The translations under genes and the position numbers were made by a program. This document shows positions 8,162-16,356 of a stretch of DNA of 28,096 nt, piece by piece. Origin of the DNA: a virus; IMG/VR virus record IMGVR_UViG_3300040781_000073, positions 1-28,096 of that record; one strand, written 5' to 3'. The notes below the pieces were generated by a model that worked only from the letters and a program-made list of their open reading frames with translations, made no database searches and had not been told where the DNA came from. Each line of letters opens with the position of its first letter. Positions within the stretch are counted from its first letter, which is position 1.

Positions 8162-9184
8162 TTATTTATTCTCCAACTTTTTTACTTTGTCACTTAATTC
8201 TTTTATGGATTCTACTAATAGCGAAACTACATTTCCATACCGAATTGCCTTATAAATTTCACCATTTGTATTTTCAACCTCATAAACGGCTTCAGGTAGA
8301 ACTTTTTCTAATTCTTGCGCTATTAAACCTGTTGATAACGACCCGGGTTTATTTTTATATTCAAATGTATAACCTGATAGTGTGTTAATTTTATCAAGAC
8401 TGTTTTCAATTTTTAATATATTCTTTTTTAATCTAATATCTGAGAAATCGAATCCTGTCGTAATATCACCACCAACATTTAGTGCACCCGTAACTGATAA
8501 ATTGCCAGTTAATGTACCATTTTGATTATTTCTTAAATACGATGATGCGGTTTGACCACCTAGTTGCACTGCGTTTATATTTAGATCATCAATGAAATTT
8601 TTATTTACTGTACCATTAATTGCAGCATCTACACGATCTGATGTATAATAAACATTGTTTGCACCTTCAACTACATCATCTGTCGTGATATCTAAATTAA
8701 AACCTTCGCCACCTATACTTTCTGTAATTATTATATTTTGTATTGTTAATGTACCATCTGGCGATAGTTGAAATTTGTTCGAACCTATTCCAGTATTTAT
8801 AATAAAATTTGCATCAGTAGATTCTTCCATCCCAATATCCCAAGATGTAGTTCCATCAGAATATCTTGTTCTGCCACCACTGGCATTAAATGTATATGTT
8901 GCGCATATAGGTGATTCAGTACCAAGAATTGATATTGGGTTATCGAAGCCTATAACATCATTATTAAAAGATTCTATTATATCAATTGTTAATGTGTCAG
9001 ATATTGAAATATTATTGGCACTAAAATTACCAATTAGTGTAGCGTTACCAGTTGTTTCGTCACCCTGCCCAATGGACGCAGTTAACACTTCTTCTCTCAT
9101 AAGATTAACTAGTTCGTTAGTTTTATCAAACCAATTTTGAAATGTCTGTGTGGTATTAAGGTCTAATATTGATGCCTTAGCCAT
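8162..9184 (-). CDS. Tail fibre with C-terminal S74 self-cleaving chaperone
   Basis: This encodes 340 aa. The N-terminal part (MAKASILDLNTTQTFQNWFDKTNELVN) is the helical start common in marine T4-like fibre proteins. The middle, about 50-245, is beta-rich (e.g. VTGALNVGGDITTG). From residue 248 the sequence matches the peptidase S74 / endosialidase intramolecular chaperone family: SDIRLKKNI, then LSGYTFEYK, STGLIAQELEKVLPEAV and a C-terminal helix VSLLVESIKELSDKVKKL. In this family the domain drives trimer folding and then cuts itself off just before the Ser of S-D-x-R-x-K, here between F247 and S248. Ser248 and the downstream Lys are present, so cleavage is likely intact. GGAG lies 9 nt before the ATG, and the gene starts 3 bp after the coiled-coil gene. 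Confidence 0.9.
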   Translation of the reverse strand: MAKASILDLNTTQTFQNWFDKTNELVNLMREEVLTASIGQGDETTGNATLIGNFSANNISISDTLTIDIIESFNNDVIGFDNPISILGTESPICATYTFNASGGRTRYSDGTTSWDIGMEESTDANFIINTGIGSNKFQLSPDGTLTIQNIIITESIGGEGFNLDITTDDVVEGANNVYYTSDRVDAAINGTVNKNFIDDLNINAVQLGGQTASSYLRNNQNGTLTGNLSVTGALNVGGDITTGFDFSDIRLKKNILKIENSLDKINTLSGYTFEYKNKPGSLSTGLIAQELEKVLPEAVYEVENTNGEIYKAIRYGNVVSLLVESIKELSDKVKKLENK

Positions 9185-9187
9185 TTA

Positions 9188-9370
9188 TTATTGCTCCAAT
9201 TTTTCTATTCGATTAAGTAGACTTTCTATTACATTTTTCATTAGTAAAATCTCCTTTTCTAAATTATCTACTTTACTATTGTATTTTTTCTGTAACTTAT
9301 ATTTATTTAGAGCTTCCTTATCAGTATTAATAATAGCCCCAGAGTTACGATCTCTTTGAACATTATTCAT
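9188..9370 (-). CDS. Small coiled-coil protein
   Basis: This encodes 60 aa. A polar N-terminus (MNNVQRDRNSGAIINTDKEA) precedes a charged helix with heptad-spaced Leu/Ile/Val (VDNLEKEILLMKNVIESLLN), predicted to form a coiled coil over about residues 33-60. The start overlaps the last base of the DUF4815-type gene stop (TAATG), and the stop is 3 bp before the S74 fibre start, so it is translated inside the structural operon. It could be a small virion connector or an assembly helper for the adjacent fibre. I cannot name it. The 1-bp overlap and conserved operon position make it a credible gene despite its size. Confidence 0.72.
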   Translation of the reverse strand: MNNVQRDRNSGAIINTDKEALNKYKLQKKYNSKVDNLEKEILLMKNVIESLLNRIEKLEQ

Positions 9371-12300
9371 TATGTTAATGCTATTCCTCTATAATCTTTA
9401 AGAGATGGCACAGAGTAATTATTATTAGAAATCATATCAATACGAATAGCAAATTTACGATACCCTGAAAAATCTCCAGCGTTTGATGTATAAGTTATGA
9501 CACCGTTTCCATCTTTATTCGTATTCGCAACTTTGTATTTAAATTCCCTGTAATCGTTAATGTTAGTCGTCGAAGAAAATACTCCAACACCTTCAAACAA
9601 TTCAAGTTCGATCCAATCAATAGATTGGAAGCTATCACTATCAAACACGTTTTGAGGTCTAATGTAAGTTCTTATTTCAGTACCTTCCGGTTTATAAGCA
9701 GTAATAATTAAATTTAAATCTTCAGCATCAAAATCTTCAGATAGCTCAATTGGCTTCGAAATGTATGATGAAGTAGTATTAGGATTATTAGTAATTCTAT
9801 ATTGATACGCAAGCAACTTGGAAACTTCAATATCAATAAATCCAGTAGATGTACTATTCGACGAGTTTGTCAAATCAATATTAATTTCAAATGCTTTACT
9901 GCCGGTTATATCATTTGATTTGCTATAGAGTATCGCACCGCTATTATTAAAATAATTGTTATCATTAAATTTCATAGGTAGTTGATATGTACTATCAAGA
10001 TCAACAGGGCTTACGAATGTTCCAGATAAATCAGTCGTAGAAACGGAATCGTTTGCTTTGATAATCATCGGTTGAACATAGCTTATACTTATGTTATCAA
10101 TTGTGTTTACGTTTGCAGTTGAGCCACTATCAAAACCTGTTATATCAGCTGCAGTTTGGAATAAACGCCCAGGCCGTACTGAACTTTTATCTAAATGGAT
10201 TTCATTAGGATTGCGTCTATTATAATATGCAACAGTCCCTACAATAATAGGTGTTCCGATACCATTTGTTAGTGCAGTAAATATTGGTTTATTAACAGTC
10301 ATTTGTGAATCATTTGTTATGCCTATAACCTTAAAGATATCTTTAAAGTTATTGTCACCGGTGATTAAAATATAATCTCCTGAATTGTAATTAGAAGTTA
10401 GACTCGTACCTGTTAAAATATTTGAACCAACTGTCATTCCTACAGATGCACCAACTGATTTTTCTTGATACACCAATTCACCAACATTAAATCTCCCAGA
10501 TATATCATTTATAGATAAGAATTCAGAATCTCTTGGTACTAATGTGCACCTACCAAGAGATTCGTTAAATTCGTGTATATATAATACAAATTTAATATCT
10601 TCGTCTTGATAAGATTTCCATGCCTTGTTATTCGTTGAAGTAAATAATACACCATCTCCCCAATCTTGTACAATTGATTGCCCTTGTGTTGATCCTGGGG
10701 TTAAATCAACTCCACCAACCTTTGATGTATATATTAAATAATTCGGGTCATTTGCGTCTGGCATTACGACGATTGCATATTCTTTCTCGACGTCTAATCT
10801 AATAGGCGCCTCAAAAGTAAATGTTGTTACTACACTAGCATCATCAGAAACATTTACTTGACTCGGTGTGAAATGAACTTTAGAGAAAGGAACTATTTGA
10901 CTTGTCGGATATCCATTCGTAACTTCACGGATCATTAAAGTTACACCATTTATATTAGACTTTCGTTTAAAGTATAAATCAACTTTTGAAAGAAATACTG
11001 AATTTGAACCTTTACCCATCCCTTCTTTAATAAAGAAAGTCTGAGCGAGTGGATCTCTACCACCGCGAGGACGACCTGGCAAATTTCTTGTTGTTGTCGT
11101 TGTTGCCAAATCAAAATCTGGTGCTCTTGTTGCGATAGTAAGAGCAGCCTTTTCTACAGAAAAGTTATATGAACGGTACGTTACAAATCCTTGTGACGTA
11201 GAACCAGAATCTATACTATCATACTGGTCAACATCTGCAATTTTTAAAACGCGGTCACCAACAAAAAAAGTTGCGTCAGGTATTCTAAATACCGCCCTCA
11301 ATACACCATTACTATCTGATAGTACTGCTGTACCAAATAGACCATTTCTTTCAATTGAATCCGCATCGTTAACTAAAGTTCCTGGGATTACATGCGAATC
11401 AACGTTCACACCATCAAAGAAGAAATGATGCTGAGTGTCGGGTCTCAATCCGGACATATAAACTTTAATGTCACGAGATGACATGTACGGATTAAATTGG
11501 AAATTAGTTACAAACTCGCCAACAGTATTTTGGCCTGTGCCTGATTGCTCCGTAAATGTTAGTTGTCTGTTAGTTAGTGTTTCCTGTCGCTGCGCGAATC
11601 TATTGTTAAATCTTTCGTCAATAGATGATGTAGTATCTGTTAGCGGTAAGAATTCTTGAATATTGTCGATAAAATCTTCAAATGGCGTAATTAAATCAAC
11701 ATCCAAACTTAACGGGTTTATAGTCGTGTCGTATGTTGCGTCGTATGGCGGAGACACAGTACCTTCACCGGCATACTTGTAGAAATTACTTACACAATTT
11801 CTAAATTCAGACGCATATGGCTGAGATAATATTACAACATCAGATGACCTACCGAGTGTTGCGACTTTTGGATCAGCAGTTGGCGGAAATATTGAAACAC
11901 CATTTGATTCTTTATATTTTAAATCAATCGGAAACGTCTTAACTGATGGTGTTAATATTTTTCTATTAAATGGTATAGCAGCGTTAAATTTAACATCATT
12001 TATGTCAGAAAGAGATAAATCATTAAATGGGTCAACTACAAACCCGTTCTTAAATCTATTCAAGCCATTTTCGTCAAGTATAGATAAGTTTTGAGTTTCA
12101 GTCTCTAGCTGACTCAACGATACATAATATACCAAATCATCTACTTTACGTTCAATACTCTTAATATCTTTCATTGTGTAATTTTTTGTACCAATTGATT
12201 TGGCAACGATTGCATATTCTCTCTTACGCTGATTTGATGCTTCTTGCTGTGATAATGCAGGAAACCCAGGAATTTTAATTTCAGCAATCGTAAGTTTATC

Positions 12301-14682
12301 AGAACCAACTTTAGGCGGTACTGGTAAACGACTAGCATTACCTTTTACTAATTTAATTTCGCCGTATGAATCTACTGTGATTAAATCAATTCTACTCAAG
12401 TAGTATTCAATATCAGTTGTTGCACTACTATTTAACGCAGGGATTAATCCTACACCATTATCACTAAACGCTGGAGCTGTTGATTCAACGCCAGCAGATA
12501 TAGTTGGAGCAGCTGCAGGAGTAGTTGCGTTATAGTCTGCTAAAGGATCTTTATTTACATGAGGTCTAAAATCAAAACATTCTCTTAAATTAAAACGCAT
12601 ACCTTTTGCACTTTCATAAATTGGTATATTATTTGTATCTAAAGTATTTGGATAACTATTTACTGTAAAGAAATAATCACCAGCTGCCGTGTTTAGTTCA
12701 AACACCCTAAAATGAATTGTTAATTCTGCTGCATTGGCTGGCTGAGCTCTTCCTTGTATATATTCAATATATGATAAATCGTAATACTGATCTTTTTGGT
12801 TTGTTTTTAATCTAAAGCTATCGGTAAAATCTTCGCCGTTATTGTCAACAACACTAATCAATTCGAATACATCAGGAAATCCTAAACTATATTTAGTTTT
12901 ATTTGACTCAAACGTGGTCTTAATAAATGGCTCTTTTACAGTTTTATCATAAGGTTCTGTATTTGCAATTCTTTTATTAAAATAAACTTGAACTGTACTA
13001 ACTGATTGTGATAATACAATATTCAATTGACTATTATTATTAGATGTAGTGGCTGATGTGACAGGAATGTACGTACCTGTCGTTTCTATAACAACTAAGT
13101 CAGAATTATTAACAGCAAAGTCTTCGCCTACTGCTGCGCTTATCGTAAACGCAGATCCGTTTGCAGTCACGGTAATTTGATCTCTTACAGGCAATATCAT
13201 GTCTGTTGTTTCTTTAACACTAAAAACACCCGTGTCAAATATTAGAGGAGTTTTTTTCGTGTCTTTTAGCGTCGCACTTGTGGTTGTATTTGCTATAACT
13301 ATTTCGCCATTTGGGCTATCAATTTTAAATACATCATTGAAGTTACTGCCCGAGTTTAGACGTGTTCCGTATAAGTACACTCTGTTTGGGGTAATATTAG
13401 AAATGAATGTTTCGCCTATTTTTGTATCTGTGTTATTAAGCAAATCTAATACGGCTGGGGTTTCTATATTTGGAAACCCGTTATAAGATATAACATCAAC
13501 ATAAGACCCATAATTAAATGATACAGGTTGGTTTACCTGAATTTCAGTGTCATTCACTTGATCTAATTGGTCGATTACAAACGAACGTTCTCCGGTATTT
13601 TCTATCCTAAAGCCTTTAACGTAAGCAACACCAGTACCAACAAGAGCATTCACTTCACCAACTCTCCTGTTGGTTTTAATTGAAAAATCGTTTAAGATAT
13701 AATTGCCTGACTCTTCAAATGTTCTTTTTGCTAACTCTTCTGCTAGTACATTATATTGTGATACATCACGAAGTGCAACTTCACTGCCATTTTGGTATCT
13801 TATTAGCGCAAAGAACGAAGGATCTGTGTCTGCGATTGATGTTTCCAAAACAGTAAGTATTGGTATTAAATTGAGTCTATCTGCACCAGGTGCGTTTTCA
13901 TTATTTGAACCATTTGCATTGTCGTATAAAGAGCTATCATTAAGAGCTGATAATAATCTTTCTTGTACTCTATAACCAACTGACACACTATCAGGTAGGT
14001 TTGAATATTTTGAAACGATTAAAGTTTGTTCCGTCGTGAATAAAAAGTGGCCTTTTTGAAAGATGATACCTGGGGCAGATTGAATACCGTAAGATCTACC
14101 AACAGCTGGACTATCTGTTAATGTTACCGATATATCTGCTATACCAATTTCAGTTGCAGATGGTTCATTCGTACCAACTTTAAATTTATAAAGGTTTATC
14201 GTCAAGTTTTCACCAGCCTGAAACTGTTTAATATTTCCGCTAGTGTTAAGATAATTTATAAAGAATGTGTTAAGGTTGGGTGGTCTTGATTGAAATCCAC
14301 GAGAAGCAGATATGATATTAGCTCTCAGTCCTGAACTTTCACCAACAACTTCATATACATAATCATACTCACCTTCGATACCATTTACAATTTCTGTAAC
14401 TCTTCTAGGAGAATATAGTAAAGGATCGAATCCGACAGGATTTGATAGTTTAACAAATTGTAAGTCGCCAAGCGTTGTAAAGTTACACCCCTTAACGATA
14501 CTACCTTCTTTAAAAATATTATCGCCGAATTGTTCTATTTGGCTTTGGAGTATTGTTTGAAGCTGTGTGAGCTCTCTTGCTTGTACAGCAAACCCTGGTT
14601 TAAACAGTATTCTGTAGTATTGATTTGCGATATCGAAATCGTCAAAATACGGTGCAGTATTTAGATCTGTATTAATAGGCAT
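9370..14682 (-). CDS. Giant DUF4815-type virion protein (baseplate periphery)
   Basis: This encodes 1770 aa. The first 60 residues (MPINTDLNTAPYFDDFD, then YYRILFKPGFAVQARELTQL, QTILQSQIEQFGDNIFKEGS) match my recollection of the N-terminus of DUF4815 virion proteins in marine T4-like phages. Long beta-rich regions follow. At about residues 1200-1340 lies RPRGGRDPLAQTFFI with a lectin-like or jelly-roll strand pattern after it (VDLYFKRKS, VTLMIREV, EYAIVVMPD). There is no signal peptide, membrane segment or evident catalytic motif. It follows gp8 by 14 bp, with a good AAGGAAG site 9 nt before the ATG. In T4 the genes after 8 are 9-10-11-12 (rim and fibres), so this probably replaces part of that set; this is inference. 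A possible internal late promoter lies in the 3' end of gp8. Confidence 0.85.
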   Translation of the reverse strand: MPINTDLNTAPYFDDFDIANQYYRILFKPGFAVQARELTQLQTILQSQIEQFGDNIFKEGSIVKGCNFTTLGDLQFVKLSNPVGFDPLLYSPRRVTEIVNGIEGEYDYVYEVVGESSGLRANIISASRGFQSRPPNLNTFFINYLNTSGNIKQFQAGENLTINLYKFKVGTNEPSATEIGIADISVTLTDSPAVGRSYGIQSAPGIIFQKGHFLFTTEQTLIVSKYSNLPDSVSVGYRVQERLLSALNDSSLYDNANGSNNENAPGADRLNLIPILTVLETSIADTDPSFFALIRYQNGSEVALRDVSQYNVLAEELAKRTFEESGNYILNDFSIKTNRRVGEVNALVGTGVAYVKGFRIENTGERSFVIDQLDQVNDTEIQVNQPVSFNYGSYVDVISYNGFPNIETPAVLDLLNNTDTKIGETFISNITPNRVYLYGTRLNSGSNFNDVFKIDSPNGEIVIANTTTSATLKDTKKTPLIFDTGVFSVKETTDMILPVRDQITVTANGSAFTISAAVGEDFAVNNSDLVVIETTGTYIPVTSATTSNNNSQLNIVLSQSVSTVQVYFNKRIANTEPYDKTVKEPFIKTTFESNKTKYSLGFPDVFELISVVDNNGEDFTDSFRLKTNQKDQYYDLSYIEYIQGRAQPANAAELTIHFRVFELNTAAGDYFFTVNSYPNTLDTNNIPIYESAKGMRFNLRECFDFRPHVNKDPLADYNATTPAAAPTISAGVESTAPAFSDNGVGLIPALNSSATTDIEYYLSRIDLITVDSYGEIKLVKGNASRLPVPPKVGSDKLTIAEIKIPGFPALSQQEASNQRKREYAIVAKSIGTKNYTMKDIKSIERKVDDLVYYVSLSQLETETQNLSILDENGLNRFKNGFVVDPFNDLSLSDINDVKFNAAIPFNRKILTPSVKTFPIDLKYKESNGVSIFPPTADPKVATLGRSSDVVILSQPYASEFRNCVSNFYKYAGEGTVSPPYDATYDTTINPLSLDVDLITPFEDFIDNIQEFLPLTDTTSSIDERFNNRFAQRQETLTNRQLTFTEQSGTGQNTVGEFVTNFQFNPYMSSRDIKVYMSGLRPDTQHHFFFDGVNVDSHVIPGTLVNDADSIERNGLFGTAVLSDSNGVLRAVFRIPDATFFVGDRVLKIADVDQYDSIDSGSTSQGFVTYRSYNFSVEKAALTIATRAPDFDLATTTTTRNLPGRPRGGRDPLAQTFFIKEGMGKGSNSVFLSKVDLYFKRKSNINGVTLMIREVTNGYPTSQIVPFSKVHFTPSQVNVSDDASVVTTFTFEAPIRLDVEKEYAIVVMPDANDPNYLIYTSKVGGVDLTPGSTQGQSIVQDWGDGVLFTSTNNKAWKSYQDEDIKFVLYIHEFNESLGRCTLVPRDSEFLSINDISGRFNVGELVYQEKSVGASVGMTVGSNILTGTSLTSNYNSGDYILITGDNNFKDIFKVIGITNDSQMTVNKPIFTALTNGIGTPIIVGTVAYYNRRNPNEIHLDKSSVRPGRLFQTAADITGFDSGSTANVNTIDNISISYVQPMIIKANDSVSTTDLSGTFVSPVDLDSTYQLPMKFNDNNYFNNSGAILYSKSNDITGSKAFEINIDLTNSSNSTSTGFIDIEVSKLLAYQYRITNNPNTTSSYISKPIELSEDFDAEDLNLIITAYKPEGTEIRTYIRPQNVFDSDSFQSIDWIELELFEGVGVFSSTTNINDYREFKYKVANTNKDGNGVITYTSNAGDFSGYRKFAIRIDMISNNNYSVPSLKDYRGIALT

Positions 14683-14696
14683 TTAAATTGCTTCCT

Positions 14697-16319
14697 TTAA
14701 AATTCCAGAACAAGTTTGAACTCCTCTCTTGATGAATCAGTTCTAGCAAGTGGGAAGAAATCTTCCATAAAGTACACTTCGCCTGTTCTTTGTATATATT
14801 CTGATGTTATAATGTTTTGATCTGTTGGTGTATTTATACGTATAGTTTGTCCAGATTCTGACCTAAGCGGTAACGTTGCATTTAAAGAAATATCAGTGTT
14901 AGCACCATTTTGATACGGACCTGAATATTCGGCGACGTATATTGTATTACTTGTCGTATCAACTTCGTGAACAGTGCCAGAAAAAACTATTTCGTTATTA
15001 TTATCAACTTGGGTTATTGTAGTATTTATTAATACTGAGCTAACATCATCCGTCACGATTGATATTCTATTATCAAAAACAACAGGCGAAGTATTTGCAA
15101 AATTCGGATTTTTAATTACCCCAATTGTGCCGTATGTATTAGTTGCCCCAATTTGGTTATTGTTATCTTCAGTAATATACGCATATAATAATATATGTCT
15201 ACATTTGAATTCTTCTAAGAAGTCGTAACCATGATCATTTATCGGCGCAAGAACTCCTCTAACAATAGCTCTCGTATCTGGTGACTCTATATTATCAGGT
15301 TCAAAATTAGATATAGGGTCAACAATACTTACTATCACGTTTTTATATCCACTACCTTTATTTAATATAGTGATAGAATCAATTCTGTTATTCACGATAT
15401 TAGAAATTGCGATCGCACCAAAACCATCACCCTGTATTTTAACTCTAGGTAATATTTTAAATGTTGCTTGCGCACCTACAAGATCATTTGTTATGACTTC
15501 GCCCTCGTTAGCTTTAACCCTTATTTCGGGCACAGATATTCCTGTGTTATAGTTGTAAGATGTTATTTCATAAACGAACGACGTGCCATCATTGGTGTTG
15601 GTAATATAAATCGATTGCCCAGCATAAAAGTTTGTAGTTCTATTCCATTCACTCCTTGGAGATACTCTTAGAACTGCTGTAGTGGTGCTCCCATTTGGAA
15701 TTGTGAAAGTTCCAAGGTCTCCGATTTCTTCATTATATCCAAAATTAGTATTTTTATTTTCAACTTTAATGTTAGACAATGGTGAACCACTAACTAATGG
15801 GGGTTCAGTATTAAAATCGCCAATCAGAGGTATATAACCTGATGCATTATACGCGTCAAACTCATTGGCGGTTAAAACATACATGAATTTCCATATATAT
15901 CCGTCTGCGGTATTATAAATTTGATCTACTGTTACATCACTATATGCAGGTGGACTCGTAACAGGTGATCCAAAATTGTTATTTAAACATTTGTATACAC
16001 GATAATCGCCGGTGTCATTATTATTAGGTCCTACTGTGGCATAAAAGTTCAAATCATCCAAATTTGTGTTATCATCATACTGCGCATATATAGTTCCTCT
16101 TTGCCAAGGATAATATTTAATAACATATTTGACATCATCATTCAAGAATTTTTTACCAAATAATGTTTTTTCTAAAAAAGACATTTTTGATCTTGCTGAG
16201 TTTTCTGACACGGTTGTGCCTATACTTGACACGAATAAATAATAGTTATTATTCAAGACATCATTTGCAAACAATCTAGTGTTGTCTGTTTTATAGTTAG
16301 TTGTTAGTATTTCAGGCAT
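14697..16319 (-). CDS. 8: Baseplate wedge subunit gp8
   Basis: This encodes 540 aa; T4 gp8 is 334 aa, and marine homologues are longer. The N-terminal third carries the gp8-type pattern: YYLFVSSIGTTV near 26-37, YVIKYYPWQRGTIYAQYDD at 65-83, DYRVYKCLNNN at 105-115 and DGYIWKFMYVLT at 139-150. The C-terminus, VYFMEDFFPLARTDSSREEF, is also typical. gp8 dimers bind gp7 and gp10 in the T4 wedge. Its place after gp6 and the gp7-position gene gives the T4 order 6-7-8. A perfect late promoter box lies 25 bp upstream of the ATG. The extra length lies in the middle, a beta-rich segment of about residues 165-430. Confidence 0.87.
   Translation of the reverse strand: MPEILTTNYKTDNTRLFANDVLNNNYYLFVSSIGTTVSENSARSKMSFLEKTLFGKKFLNDDVKYVIKYYPWQRGTIYAQYDDNTNLDDLNFYATVGPNNNDTGDYRVYKCLNNNFGSPVTSPPAYSDVTVDQIYNTADGYIWKFMYVLTANEFDAYNASGYIPLIGDFNTEPPLVSGSPLSNIKVENKNTNFGYNEEIGDLGTFTIPNGSTTTAVLRVSPRSEWNRTTNFYAGQSIYITNTNDGTSFVYEITSYNYNTGISVPEIRVKANEGEVITNDLVGAQATFKILPRVKIQGDGFGAIAISNIVNNRIDSITILNKGSGYKNVIVSIVDPISNFEPDNIESPDTRAIVRGVLAPINDHGYDFLEEFKCRHILLYAYITEDNNNQIGATNTYGTIGVIKNPNFANTSPVVFDNRISIVTDDVSSVLINTTITQVDNNNEIVFSGTVHEVDTTSNTIYVAEYSGPYQNGANTDISLNATLPLRSESGQTIRINTPTDQNIITSEYIQRTGEVYFMEDFFPLARTDSSREEFKLVLEF
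14831..14838 (-). promoter_or_regulatory. Candidate internal late promoter for the 1770-aa gene
   Basis: This is a perfect TATAAATA on the - strand within the last codons of gp8 (encoding R-I-N-T), 148 bp upstream of the DUF4815-type ATG. An AT-rich genome yields some such boxes by chance, so this is weaker than the three intergenic sites. Confidence 0.35.
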
Positions 16320-16343
16320 CTTAAATCCAAAATTATTTTTGTT

Positions 16344-16351
16344 TATTTATA
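16344..16351 (-). promoter_or_regulatory. T4-type late promoter for gp8 and the fibre genes
   Basis: This is a perfect TATAAATA on the - strand in the 37-bp gap between the gp7-position gene and gp8, 25 bp before the gp8 ATG. The gap is one of only three over 30 bp in the window, and all three contain this box. Confidence 0.8.
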
Positions 16352-16356
16352 TACAA

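Noticed and set aside
8794-8801. TATAAATA on the - strand inside the S74 fibre gene
   Set aside because: It lies about 700 bp from the next start, and a better box sits directly before that gene at 8112-8119. It is probably chance.
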